Part shown: in pieces, positions 1-7,476 of the stretch
Numbering within the stretch: the stretch's first letter is position 1
Layout of the letters: every line of letters begins with the position of its first letter
Source: Streptomyces roseoverticillatus
GTDB taxonomy: Bacteria > Actinomycetota > Actinomycetes > Streptomycetales > Streptomycetaceae
DNA: 64,000 bases
Direction: 5' to 3'
Assembly (NCBI RefSeq): GCF_000719265.1
Contig: NZ_JOFL01000014.1
Coordinates: 76,814-140,813 of the forward strand
Program-made: the position numbers and the translations under genes
The notes under the pieces: generated by a model
Seen by the model: only the letters and a program-made list of their open reading frames with translations
Database searches by the model: none
Told to the model about the DNA's origin: nothing

Positions 1-432
1 GCCGTGCTGCTGGCCGCGGTCGACCGCTCGGTGCGGCGGCTGCCGGACGTCCTGACGCTGTCGCTGGCCGCGGGGACGGCGGTCCTGCTCGGCGCGGCCG
101 CCCTCATACCCGGGGCGGCCGGGTCGTGGCCGGAAGCGCTGCTCGGCGGGGCGGCCCTGGGCGGCGGGTACTTCACGCTGTTCCTGGTCCACCCGGCCGG
201 GATGGGGTTCGGTGACGTGAAGCTTGCGGTGGGGCTCGGCTGCGCGCTGGGCTGGTACGGCTGGCAGGTGCTGTTCCTGGGCGCCTTCGCGGGGCTGCTG
301 CTGGGGTCCCTGTACGGCGTGGCGCTGCTGGCGGCCCGGCGGGCGGGGCGCGGGACGGCGCTGGCCTTCGGCCCCTTCATGATCGCGGGTGCGTGGCTGG
401 GGGTGCTGGCCGGAGGGGCGGTGGCCGGCTGA
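1..432 (+). CDS. prepilin peptidase (A24 family), 3' part
   Basis: C-terminal part of an inner-membrane aspartic peptidase that cleaves the leader of type IV prepilins or Flp/Tad-type pilins. The reading frame is open at the left edge, so the start lies outside the window; 143 codons are visible. The diagnostic GxGD motif is present in GMGFGDVKLA (about residue 68 of the visible part) and its Asp is one of the two catalytic aspartates. Hydrophobic helices surround it, and it ends with a Gly/Ala-rich membrane segment. Family known, exact substrate unknown; in Streptomyces such genes usually serve a Tad-like pilus locus, which would lie to the left. Stop TGA at 430-432. Confidence 0.8.
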   Translation, partial: AVLLAAVDRSVRRLPDVLTLSLAAGTAVLLGAAALIPGAAGSWPEALLGGAALGGGYFTLFLVHPAGMGFGDVKLAVGLGCALGWYGWQVLFLGAFAGLLLGSLYGVALLAARRAGRGTALAFGPFMIAGAWLGVLAGGAVAG

Positions 433-464
433 GGGGGAGGTGAGGAGCGGCCCCGGGCGAACTA

Positions 465-482
465 TTGGATCGGTCGATCCAA
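465..482. promoter_or_regulatory. TetR operator upstream of the TetR gene
   Basis: Perfect inverted repeat TTGGATCG-GT-CGATCCAA (8-bp arms, 2-bp spacer) ending 18 bp before the ATG of the TetR gene. A closely related 22-bp dyad precedes the MFS gene at 1165-1186, so both are probably bound by the TetR protein (inference). Confidence 0.75.
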
Positions 483-500
483 AACTGCTACGGTCGGATC

Positions 501-1082
501 ATGGCCCGACCGAGGAAGTTCGACGAGGAACGGGCGGTCGACGCCGCGCTCGAGGCGTTCTGGACCGCCGGGTATGAGGCGACCTCGACCCAGGACCTCT
601 GCGAGGCCACGGGGCTGGGCCGGAGCAGCATCTACAACACCTTCAAGAGCAAGCACGACCTCTTCCGGCGCGCCCTGCTCCGTTATATGGAGCGCAAGAA
701 CGGGAACATCGACGCCGTCCTGGAGGGCGGGCTGCCCGCCCGGGAGAAGCTCCGGGCGCTCCTCGACGTCATCGTCGAGGAGGAGGGGCTCTACGCGGAG
801 GACGGCCGCGGCTGCCTGGTCGTCAACTCCTGTATCGAGCTCGCGGCCAGGGACGCCGAAGTGGCCCGGGTGCTGGAGCGCGACTACCGGCGGCGGTTCG
901 AGGCCCTGAAGGCCGCGATCGAGTCCGGGCAGCGGGACGGCGACATCGACCGCGCCAAGGACGCCGGCGCGCTCGCGCACTTCGTCATCGCGGCCATCGG
1001 CGGCATGCGCGTCTCGGCGCGTCTCGGCGTGGGGCGGGAGGCGCTGGAGGGCATCGTGCGCACGACGCTCGACGCCGTCTGA
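501..1082 (+). CDS. TetR/AcrR family transcriptional repressor
   Basis: 193-residue regulator. The N-terminal helix-turn-helix starts at MARPRKFDEERAV and contains GYEATSTQDLCEATGLGRSSIYNTFKSK (split here only for reading: recognition helix around LGRSSIYNTF, residues 36-45). The C-terminal ligand domain has a Cys-containing stretch near residue 110. The ATG at 501 is chosen over the longer frame beginning at 465 because the upstream in-frame segment is the palindromic operator and family members begin with this MxRPRxFD sequence. It lies 139 bp before an MFS exporter in the same direction, and a matching operator sits before each gene. It probably represses itself and the exporter and is released by the exported compound (inference from the pair). 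Confidence 0.9.
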   Translation: MARPRKFDEERAVDAALEAFWTAGYEATSTQDLCEATGLGRSSIYNTFKSKHDLFRRALLRYMERKNGNIDAVLEGGLPAREKLRALLDVIVEEEGLYAEDGRGCLVVNSCIELAARDAEVARVLERDYRRRFEALKAAIESGQRDGDIDRAKDAGALAHFVIAAIGGMRVSARLGVGREALEGIVRTTLDAV

Positions 1083-1164
1083 CGGCTTTCCCCTCTCTCC
1101 TTTCTCTCCTTCCGGTCTCTCCTTCCGGGCGACCCCCGTCCGACCCCGTCTTCGCGCGCCCAAA

Positions 1165-1186
1165 TTTTGTACTGATCAATCCAAAA
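1165..1186. promoter_or_regulatory. TetR operator upstream of the MFS gene
   Basis: Near-perfect 22-bp dyad with TTTTG and CAAAA ends around a TGATCA centre, 35 bp before the MFS start codon. Aligned with the site at 463-484 it shares ATCCAAAA, the TTG at the other end and the GxTC core, giving a shared consensus TTTTGGATyGrTCrATCCAA. Likely target of the neighbouring TetR protein. Confidence 0.75.
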
Positions 1187-1221
1187 CTAAGCGGTCCAAC
1201 CTCCCTAAGGAGCACCCCACC

Positions 1222-2496
1222 ATGCCCCGCGCCGTCCATCTCCTGGCCCTCGGCATCTTCGCCATGGTGACCAGCGAATTCGTCGTCGCCGGACTGATGC
1301 CGCAGATGGCCGAAGGGCTCGGCGCCGGCATTCCGGAGATCGGCTACCTCATCACCGCCTTCGCGCTCGCCATGGCCTTCGGCGGCCCCATCCTGACCGT
1401 GGCCGTGATGCGGCTGCGGCCGAAGACCGCACTGCTGGTGCTGTTCGCCGTCTTCCTCACCGGCAACGTGCTGGCCGCGACCGCGACCACCTACGGCGCG
1501 ATGCTGGCGGCGCGGATCGTCACGGGCGTCGCCTCGCAGGCCTTCTTCGGCGTCGCCCTGTCCCTGTGCGCCCAGCTCACCCGCCCCGAGCTGCGCGGCC
1601 GGGCCGCCGCCGTCGCCCTGAACGGCCTGATGCTCGGCACGCTGCTGGGCCTCCCGCTGTCCACGCTCGTCGGCGAGCACTTCGGCTGGCGCGCCGCCTT
1701 CTGGGCCATCTCCGCCCTCGCCGCCCTCGCCGCGCTGTGCACCGCCGCCGGCATCCCCGCCGTGGAGCGCTCCACCGAGGGCGGGGGCCTCCGCCAGGAG
1801 CTGGCCGTCTTCAAGCGCCGCAAGCTCTGGCTCACGCTCTCGACCAGCACGTTCGTCATCGGGGCGACGTTCTCCGCGTTCAGCTACCTCAACCCGGTCC
1901 TCACCGGTCTCACCGGCTTCTCCACGGGCGCCGTCCCCCTGCTGCTCATCGCCTACGGGGCCGCCACCGTCGCCGGCAACTGGGTCGTGGGCCGCCTCGC
2001 CGACCGCCACGCCGTCCCCGTCCTGCTGTGCGGCCTGGCGCTCAACGCCCTCTTCCTGGCCGGCTTCGCCCTGACCGCGCACCTGCCCGTCCCGGCGGTG
2101 GCGTTCACGGTGGGCATGGGCCTGGTCGGCGTCACCATGAACCCGGCGATGGTCACCCGCGTCCAGCGCGCAGGCAACGCCCGCCCGCTGGTCAACACCA
2201 TCCACTCCTCGTGCATCACCCTCGGGATCGTCATCGGCTCGTCGGCCGGCGGCCTGGCCGTCGACGCCTCCGGCCTGCGCGCCCCGCTGTGGCTCGGCGC
2301 CGCCCTGGCCGTCGTGGGGCTCCTCACCCTCGTCCCCGACCTCACCCGCGCCCGCCGGAAGCCTGCCGCGGCCGCCGCGGCTCCCACGGGCGCACCCGCC
2401 TCCGCCTCCGCCGCCTCCGCCCCGGAGTCCCCGTCCGCATCCCCCGAACGGCTCTCCGACGCGCCCGGGCCCATCGCCGCGTCAAGTCGGCCGTGA
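1222..2496 (+). CDS. MFS efflux transporter (DHA1/AraJ-like)
   Basis: 424-residue major facilitator with 12 predicted hydrophobic helices. It opens with ALGIFAMVTSEFVVAGLMP, typical of the DHA1 drug:proton antiporters related to AraJ, YdhP and Cmx-type exporters; the loop-2 region carries MRLRPKTALL and the second half begins near LWLTLSTSTFVIG. The C-terminus is a 45-residue Ala/Ser/Pro-rich cytoplasmic tail not needed for the fold. ATG at 1222 has a good Shine-Dalgarno (AAGGAG, 1207-1212). Transcribed after the TetR gene and preceded by a matching operator, so it is the likely regulated target. The substrate cannot be read from sequence. Confidence 0.88.
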   Translation: MPRAVHLLALGIFAMVTSEFVVAGLMPQMAEGLGAGIPEIGYLITAFALAMAFGGPILTVAVMRLRPKTALLVLFAVFLTGNVLAATATTYGAMLAARIVTGVASQAFFGVALSLCAQLTRPELRGRAAAVALNGLMLGTLLGLPLSTLVGEHFGWRAAFWAISALAALAALCTAAGIPAVERSTEGGGLRQELAVFKRRKLWLTLSTSTFVIGATFSAFSYLNPVLTGLTGFSTGAVPLLLIAYGAATVAGNWVVGRLADRHAVPVLLCGLALNALFLAGFALTAHLPVPAVAFTVGMGLVGVTMNPAMVTRVQRAGNARPLVNTIHSSCITLGIVIGSSAGGLAVDASGLRAPLWLGAALAVVGLLTLVPDLTRARRKPAAAAAAPTGAPASASAASAPESPSASPERLSDAPGPIAASSRP

Positions 2497-2640
2497 TTTT
2501 TCCGGACGTTATCGAAGTGTGCCCAAGAGGTCGCGGGGACTGTCCGCGGAATGGCTGGTTCTACGCCGTAGGCCCAGTACTGGCGGGCCCCCGGGGCCTC
2601 CGGCCGCGCCGGGCCGGGCCCGCCCACTCATGATCAAAAA
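2497..2640. other. intergenic stretch between MFS gene and small-RNA locus
   Basis: 144 bp with no convincing gene. Short open frames here lack ribosome binding sites and have no family look. It probably holds the promoter of the small RNA that follows. Confidence 0.4.
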
Positions 2641-2770
2641 GTCACCGAGTGTCAGCATCCCGAGGGTCGTCACCCCCGTCGGTGCAACGAGCACGGCCTC
2701 AGACCGGTTAAGGTGGAAACCCCCCCTCGGGCCGGTCCGTATCCCCCCCACGGACCGGCCCGTTTTCTTT
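2640..2770 (+). ncRNA. 6C-type small RNA (C-rich loops) with its terminator
   Basis: Two runs of seven cytosines (2720-2726 and 2743-2749) in a segment ending in an intrinsic terminator. The second run is the loop of a perfect 12-bp hairpin (arms 2729-2740 and 2750-2761) followed by GTTTTCTTT. The first run, after GGTGGAAA, would lie in the loop of an upstream hairpin; GACCGG (2702-2707) can pair with CCGGTC (2732-2737), which competes with the terminator stem. This arrangement is the hallmark of the actinobacterial 6C RNA family. The 5' end is not defined by the sequence; 2640 is a guess. A small peptide frame (start 2631) also crosses it but looks fortuitous. Confidence 0.6.
2729..2770 (+). 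terminator. intrinsic terminator of the 6C-like RNA
   Basis: Perfect 12-bp stem GGGCCGGTCCGT / ACGGACCGGCCC with a 9-nt C-rich loop, then a T-rich tract. Confidence 0.8.
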
Positions 2771-2803
2771 CCCCGTCATCACCCTGGGTGACGATCCGTG
2801 CGA

Positions 2804-2823
2804 CCCGGGCCCTCCGGCCCGGG
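2804..2823 (-). terminator. hairpin downstream of the aldo/keto reductase gene
   Basis: CCCGGGCC / GGCCCGGG arms with a 4-nt loop immediately after the stop codon of the leftward gene. No T-tract, as is common in Streptomyces. Confidence 0.45.
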
Positions 2824-2825
2824 GG

Positions 2826-3878
2826 TCAGCCGCGGCGGGCCCAGATGTTGACGCCCTCGGTGCTCACCGCGAGGGCATCGATCTCGGCCAGCTCCCCGTC
2901 GGTCAGCTTCGGCGCCCCCAGCGCGGCCACGTTCGCCTCCAGCTGGGCCACGCTCGACGCGCCGATCAGCGCCGAGGTCATCCGCGGGTCGCGCAGCACC
3001 CAGCTCAGGGCCAGCTGGGCGAGCGACTGCCCGCGCCGCCCGGCGATCTCGTTCAGGCCCCGCAGCCGGCCCACCACGTCCCCGGTCAGCAGCGCCGGGT
3101 CCAGGGACTTGCCCTGCGAGGCGCGCGAGCCCTCCGGGACGCCGTGCAGGTACTTGTCGGTCAGCAGGCCCTGCGCGAGCGGGGCGAAGGCGATGCAGCC
3201 CATGCCCTCCGCCTCCAGGGTGTCCAGGAGCGCGTCGTCCTCGGTCCAGCGGTTGATCATCGAGTAGGAGGGCTGGTGGATGAGGGCCGGCACGCCCATG
3301 CCGCGCAGCAGCCGGGCCGCCTCGGCGGTCTGCTCGGCGCTGTAGGACGACACGCCCGCGTAGAGCGCCTTGCCCTGCTGGACGGCGGACGCGAGCGCGC
3401 CCATCGTCTCCTCCAGCGGGGTCTCCGGGTCGAACCGGTGCGAATAGAAGATGTCGACGTAGTCGACACCCATCCGGCGCAGCGACGCGTCCAGCGAGGA
3501 CAGCAGGTATTTCCGGGAGCCCCACTCGCCGTACGGGCCTGGGTGCATCAGATAGCCGGCCTTCGTCGAGAGCAGGATCTCGTCGCGGTACGGCCGGAAG
3601 TCCTGTGCGAAGATCTTGCCGAAGTTCAGCTCGGCGGAGCCGGGCGGCGGGCCGTAGTTGTTGGCCAGGTCGAAGTGTGTGATCCCGAGGTCGAAGGCGC
3701 GGCGCAGAATGGCGCGCTGCGACTCCAGGCTGCGGTCGTCACCGAAGTTGTGCCACAGTCCCAGGGAGATGGCCGGCAGCTTCAGGCCGCTGCGGCCCGT
3801 TCGCCGGTACTCCATGGCGTCGTAGCGGGAATCGGCCGCACGATAGTGAGCGGAATGTGTGGAATCGGTCATGCGCAT
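2826..3878 (-). CDS. aldo/keto reductase (YghZ / glyceraldehyde-3-P reductase-like)
   Basis: 350-residue NADPH-dependent oxidoreductase of the AKR superfamily, TIM barrel. Catalytic tetrad visible: Asp and Tyr in FDLANNYG, Lys in LLSTKAGY, His in FYSHRFDPET. The YxRTGRSGLKLPAISLGLWHNFG opening and the GPPPGSAE loop place it with the AKR14/YghZ group, which reduces L-glyceraldehyde 3-phosphate and methylglyoxal (family knowledge). Cofactor site near the C-terminus: ALIGASSVAQLEANV. The start at 3878 (or 3872) is chosen because the longer frame up to 4019 runs antisense into the next gene and has no family similarity. No clear Shine-Dalgarno. Divergent from the prenyltransferase gene; a detoxification role is likely. 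Confidence 0.87.
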   Translation of the reverse strand: MRMTDSTHSAHYRAADSRYDAMEYRRTGRSGLKLPAISLGLWHNFGDDRSLESQRAILRRAFDLGITHFDLANNYGPPPGSAELNFGKIFAQDFRPYRDEILLSTKAGYLMHPGPYGEWGSRKYLLSSLDASLRRMGVDYVDIFYSHRFDPETPLEETMGALASAVQQGKALYAGVSSYSAEQTAEAARLLRGMGVPALIHQPSYSMINRWTEDDALLDTLEAEGMGCIAFAPLAQGLLTDKYLHGVPEGSRASQGKSLDPALLTGDVVGRLRGLNEIAGRRGQSLAQLALSWVLRDPRMTSALIGASSVAQLEANVAALGAPKLTDGELAEIDALAVSTEGVNIWARRG

Positions 3879-3982
3879 CTGACTATCACGGTCTTGTGAC
3901 AGACCGAGTTGGGTTCCCGTGACACGCGGGCAGTAATGTGGCGCCCTCGGGGCGACCGCCGTGGCTTGGAGGGGCTGGAAAC

Positions 3983-4744
3983 GTGAAGTTGCGCGACCTG
4001 GTGTACAGGCTCTACGCACGCCGGGTGGAAGGCCGCCTCGACCATGCGCAGGTGCCCAAGCACATCGGCGTCATCCTCGACGGCAACCGCCGCTGGGCGC
4101 GGGCCGACGGCCGCACGACCGAGCAGGGCCACCAGGCGGGCGCCGACAAGATCTCGGAGCTGCTCGGCTGGTGCGCCGAGACCGACGTCGAGGTCGTCAC
4201 CCTCTGGATGCTCTCCACCGACAACCTCGACCGCCCGGCCGTGGAGCTCAACCCGCTGCTCGGCATCATCGAGAACACGGTGCGCGGCCTGGCCGCGGAC
4301 GGCCGCTGGCGCGTCCACCACGTGGGCACGATGGACCTGCTGCCGGCCCGTACGCAGCAGGTGCTGAAGGAGGCCGAGCAGGACACGATCGGCACCCGCG
4401 GAATACTGGTCAACGTGGCTGTCGGCTACGGCGGCCGGCAGGAGATCGCGGACGCGGTGCGGTCGCTGGTGCTCGAAGCGGCGGAGAACGGGACGTCGTT
4501 CGAGGAACTGGCCGAAACGGTCGATGTCGAGCACATCACCAAGCACCTGTACACGCGCGGCCAGCCCGACCCTGACCTGATCATCCGCACCAGCGGTGAA
4601 CAGCGGCTCTCGGGGTTCATGCTCTGGCAGAGCGCGCACTCGGAGTATTACTTCTGCGAGGTCTTCTGGCCCGCTTTCCGGAAGGTCGACTTCCTGCGCG
4701 CATTGCGGGACTACGCGGCGCGGCACCGCAGGTACGGCTCCTGA
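3983..4744 (+). CDS. uppS: isoprenyl transferase (cis-prenyl diphosphate synthase)
   Basis: 253-residue cis-prenyltransferase that extends an allylic diphosphate with isopentenyl diphosphate to give the polyprenyl carrier lipid of cell-wall synthesis. The signature HIGVILDGNRRWAR carries the catalytic Asp. The IIRTSGEQRLSGFMLWQSAHSEYYF region carries the diphosphate-binding Arg and Ser residues and is followed by FWPAFRKVDFLRALRDY. GTG at 3983 has GGAGGGG nine bases upstream; the in-frame ATG at 3938 has no such site and would add an unrelated tail. Streptomyces often carry two such genes, so whether this one makes the C55 product or a shorter polyprenyl chain is open. Ends about 80 bp before a terminator hairpin. 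Confidence 0.9.
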   Translation: MKLRDLVYRLYARRVEGRLDHAQVPKHIGVILDGNRRWARADGRTTEQGHQAGADKISELLGWCAETDVEVVTLWMLSTDNLDRPAVELNPLLGIIENTVRGLAADGRWRVHHVGTMDLLPARTQQVLKEAEQDTIGTRGILVNVAVGYGGRQEIADAVRSLVLEAAENGTSFEELAETVDVEHITKHLYTRGQPDPDLIIRTSGEQRLSGFMLWQSAHSEYYFCEVFWPAFRKVDFLRALRDYAARHRRYGS

Positions 4745-4820
4745 CGGACCGGCGGTTCACCACGCCGCCGCATATGCCGTTGCATGGTCAAGCGGTCCAG
4801 CGGGAATATCCCCTCCAGGC

Positions 4821-4844
4821 CGACGGTCTGTCCTAAGACCGTCG
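4821..4844 (+). terminator. hairpin after the prenyltransferase gene
   Basis: Perfect 9-bp arms CGACGGTCT / AGACCGTCG with a 6-nt loop, 77 bp past the stop codon. The rest of the 300-bp gap 4745-5046 shows nothing else recognisable apart from the promoter area of the PhoH gene. Confidence 0.6.
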
Positions 4845-5046
4845 CTCTGCCAGCGGGCGGCATGGGGCCGCCCGCCCGGGAGGCCCTTTGCACACGGACG
4901 ACGACCGTGCGGACCGAGCGGCCCTGTCAGGCCGCGCGGCCGCCCGCGGAGGGCCGCAGCCGGGCCCTCGAAGGGCTCCGTTCCCGGCCCATTCCCCGGC
5001 GACGCCGTCGCGCCCCGACCTCCCTGAGGGGGTTCGTCCACCCGTG

Positions 5047-6366
5047 GTGACCAGCAAGAAGCGCCGTGAGAACGACCGGCGCACCTATGTTCTCGACACC
5101 AGCGTCCTGCTGGCCGATCCAGGCGCCATGTCCCGCTTCGAGGAGCACGAGGTCGTGCTGCCCGTGGTGGTGGTCACGGAGTTGGAGGCCAAGAGGCACC
5201 ATCCGGAGCTCGGTTACTTCGCGCGGCAGGCGCTGCGTCTGCTGGACACGTACCGGGTGCAATTCGGCCGACTGGATTCCCCGATTCCGATCGGTGATCT
5301 GGGCGGGACGCTCAGGGTCGAGCTCAACCACTCGGATACGGGCATACTGCCCGCCGGCTTCCGCCTCGGCGACAACGACTCGCGCATCCTTGCGGTCGCC
5401 CGCAACCTCCAGGCCGAGGGGTACGACGTCACGGTCGTCTCCAAGGACCTGCCGCTGCGGATCAAGGCGTCGGCGGTCGGCCTGCTCGCGGAGGAGTACC
5501 GCGCGGAGCTCGCCATCACCGACTCCGGGTGGACCGGCATGGCGGAGTTCACCGTCACCGCCGAGCAGGTCGACGAGCTCTACGCCGCCGAGGTCATCCA
5601 CGTCGCGGAGGCGGCGGAACTGCCCGTGCACACCGGCCTGGTGCTGCAGTCCGAGCGCGGCAAGGCCCTCGGCCGGGTCGCCGCCGACGGCTCGGTGCGC
5701 CTGGTGCGCGGCGACCGCGAGGCGTTCGGCATCCACGGCCGCAGCGCCGAGCAGCGGGTGGCGCTCGACCTGCTGCTCGACCCCGAGATCGGGATCGTGT
5801 CGATGGGCGGCCGGGCCGGCACGGGCAAGTCGGCGCTGGCGCTGTGCGCGGGCCTGGAGGCCGTCCTGGAGCGCCGGCAGCACCGCAAGGTGATGGTCTT
5901 CCGGCCGCTGTACGCGGTCGGCGGGCAGGAGTTGGGCTATCTGCCGGGCAGCGAGGCGGAGAAGATGAGCCCGTGGGCCCAGGCCGTCTTCGACACCCTC
6001 TCGGCGGTGACGAGCTCCGAGGTCATCGACGAGGTCGTCGAGCGCGGCATGCTGGAGGTGCTGCCGCTCACCCACATCCGCGGCCGATCCCTCCACGACG
6101 CCTTCGTGATCGTCGACGAGGCGCAGTCGCTCGAACGGAACGTGCTGCTGACCGTTCTGTCCCGGATCGGCGCCAACTCCCGGGTGGTGCTCACCCATGA
6201 CGTGGCCCAGCGCGACAACCTCCGCGTGGGGCGGTACGACGGCGTGGTCGCCGTCGTCGAGAAGCTGAAGGGACATCCGCTCTTCTCGCACGTCACGCTC
6301 ACGCGTTCGGAGCGTTCGCCGATCGCCGCGCTGGTGACCGAAATGCTGGAGGAGGGCAGGATCTGA
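5047..6366 (+). CDS. PIN-PhoH family ATPase (PhoH2-like)
   Basis: 439-residue fusion of an N-terminal PIN ribonuclease domain (about 15-150: [15 protein letters not shown], acidic Asp/Glu residues, later GDNDSRILA and [12 protein letters not shown]) with a C-terminal PhoH ATPase. The Walker A motif is [12 protein letters not shown], Walker B is [10 protein letters not shown], and [10 protein letters not shown] acts as the sensor. This PhoH2 architecture is an RNase/helicase in mycobacteria (family knowledge). GTG at 5047 starts [19 protein letters not shown]; the 53 residues upstream in frame are Pro/Arg/Gly-rich and not conserved in kind. GTG at 5044 is an alternative; GAGGGGG at 5026-5032 serves either. 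Monocistronic, flanked by hairpins. Confidence 0.88.
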   Translation: MTSKKRRENDRRTYVLDTSVLLADPGAMSRFEEHEVVLPVVVVTELEAKRHHPELGYFARQALRLLDTYRVQFGRLDSPIPIGDLGGTLRVELNHSDTGILPAGFRLGDNDSRILAVARNLQAEGYDVTVVSKDLPLRIKASAVGLLAEEYRAELAITDSGWTGMAEFTVTAEQVDELYAAEVIHVAEAAELPVHTGLVLQSERGKALGRVAADGSVRLVRGDREAFGIHGRSAEQRVALDLLLDPEIGIVSMGGRAGTGKSALALCAGLEAVLERRQHRKVMVFRPLYAVGGQELGYLPGSEAEKMSPWAQAVFDTLSAVTSSEVIDEVVERGMLEVLPLTHIRGRSLHDAFVIVDEAQSLERNVLLTVLSRIGANSRVVLTHDVAQRDNLRVGRYDGVVAVVEKLKGHPLFSHVTLTRSERSPIAALVTEMLEEGRI

Positions 6367-6386
6367 CGCTTCCGTTCCCTCGTAGT

Positions 6387-6422
6387 GGCGCGCGGCAAAG
6401 CCAAGGAGCCTAGCCGCGCGCC
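6387..6422 (+). terminator. hairpin after phoH-like gene
   Basis: Perfect 10-bp arms GGCGCGCGGC / GCCGCGCGCC around a 16-nt loop, 20 bp past the stop codon. Confidence 0.6.
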
Positions 6423-6543
6423 GCTGTTGCCCGCCGGGCTTTCCGTAAATGCCCGGCCATAAACGAGGTGTGACCTTTCCCACGTAACCCGGAATTGCCT
6501 CGGGGCATCCCGTTCGGGCAGAGTCTGCTTCCTGTCAGGCCCC

Positions 6544-6687
6544 GCATACGGCACTTCGGCCCCTCGTGGGCTAGTGCATGACCAGCTCGAAGAACTGAAC
6601 AGCGCCGCCGTATGCCGCCCGAGCGTCACGCGGACCTCCCTCGCGGGAGGCCCCACGGGCCCGTGCCTCCCGTGACCGTTACGGAGG
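6544..6687 (+). promoter_or_regulatory. structured 5' leader of the SLT gene
   Basis: A 9-bp closing stem GCATACGGC (6544-6552) / GCCGTATGC (6607-6615) encloses nested pairs such as CTTCG (6554-6558) / CGAAG (6588-6592) and GCCC/GGGC. Downstream, CCTCCC (6635-6640), GGGAGG (6645-6650), the palindrome CACGGGCCCGTG (6654-6665), CCTCCC (6666-6671) and CGGAGG (6682-6687) can pair in mutually exclusive ways. That is what a riboswitch or attenuator looks like. The landmarks of the ydaO (c-di-AMP) riboswitch known upstream of other Streptomyces wall-hydrolase genes were not found, so the class is unassigned. Confidence 0.45.
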
Positions 6688-6753
6688 CCAGCGCCAGGGG
6701 CACGATCGCGCTCGTGTAGGTCACCCGTGCGGGCGATGCTGGAAGGAAAACGT

Positions 6754-7476
6754 GTGAGCCGGATTTCGGTCCGGGGATTCGCCGTGGCATCCGCCACCGC
6801 GGTCACCACCGTCGGCGCCGTCGTAGGTGTCGCTGCAGGCCATGACCAGGGCACGACCGACCGGGTCGAGGCGACCGCAGCGGACACGACGCTCCTCGCG
6901 GACATCCCCGCAGGACAGAACGTCCGGGCACAGGCCGCTTCCCTGACCCAGCAGGCGGACACGCAGTCCGAGGCCGCCGAGACCGCCGCCAAGAAGGACG
7001 CCGAGGAGACCGCGCGCAAGCAGGCCGCCGAGGACGCCACGGCGAAGAAGGAAGCCGCGGACGAGGCCGCCAAGAAGAAGGAGGCCGACGAGAAGGCCAA
7101 GGAGCGCGAGAAGGAGGAGAAGGAGCAGATCAGCTCCCGCTCCGCCACCCGCGACGCCTCGTCCTTCCCCGCCAAGAGCTCCTACTCCACCGCCGAAGTC
7201 CAGGCGATGGCCCGCTCCATGGTCCCCGGCGACCAGTTCCAGTGCTTCAGCAACATCGTGAACAACGAAAGCACCTGGGACTACACCGCGACCAACGCCT
7301 CCTCCGGCGCCTACGGTCTCGTCCAGGCGCTGCCCGGCACCAAGATGGCCTCGGCCGGCGCCGACTGGCGGACCAACCCCGCCACCCAGATCAAGTGGGG
7401 CCTCGGCTATATGAACGAGAGCTACGGCAGCCCCTGTGGTGCCTGGAGATTCTGGCAGGCCAACCAGTGGTACTAA
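6754..7476 (+). CDS. secreted SLT-type lytic transglycosylase
   Basis: 240-residue exported peptidoglycan hydrolase. The GTG at 6754 (GGAAGGA at 6741-6747) gives a short basic N-terminus and a hydrophobic export or anchor helix, then a 70-residue Ala/Lys/Glu-rich coiled-coil linker (about 65-130) and a compact C-terminal SLT/lysozyme-like domain (about 150-240). The general acid is the Glu in NIVNNESTWDYTA, followed by SGAYGLVQALPGTKM and WGLGYMNESYGSPCGAW. Two Cys residues in the domain could form a disulfide. It probably acts at the wall during growth or germination, as related Streptomyces hydrolases do. The long structured leader suggests control after transcription starts. Its stop lies about 15 bp from the TnpB gene end. 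Confidence 0.85.
   Translation: MSRISVRGFAVASATAVTTVGAVVGVAAGHDQGTTDRVEATAADTTLLADIPAGQNVRAQAASLTQQADTQSEAAETAAKKDAEETARKQAAEDATAKKEAADEAAKKKEADEKAKEREKEEKEQISSRSATRDASSFPAKSSYSTAEVQAMARSMVPGDQFQCFSNIVNNESTWDYTATNASSGAYGLVQALPGTKMASAGADWRTNPATQIKWGLGYMNESYGSPCGAWRFWQANQWY

Noticed and set aside
2631..2791. 53-codon frame overlapping the C-rich RNA
   Set aside because: It runs straight through both C7 runs and the terminator, so it reads as an accident of the RNA locus.
6470..6483. GTG-N8-CAC, a possible Crp-type site upstream of the SLT gene
   Set aside because: The conserved inner bases are not all present and the motif is short enough to occur by chance in a GC-rich gap; no footprint evidence can be had from sequence alone.
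6578..6595. Six-codon frame ATG ACC AGC TCG AAG AAC TGA in the SLT leader
   Set aside because: No ribosome site, and it lies within the paired nested stem; more likely part of the RNA structure.
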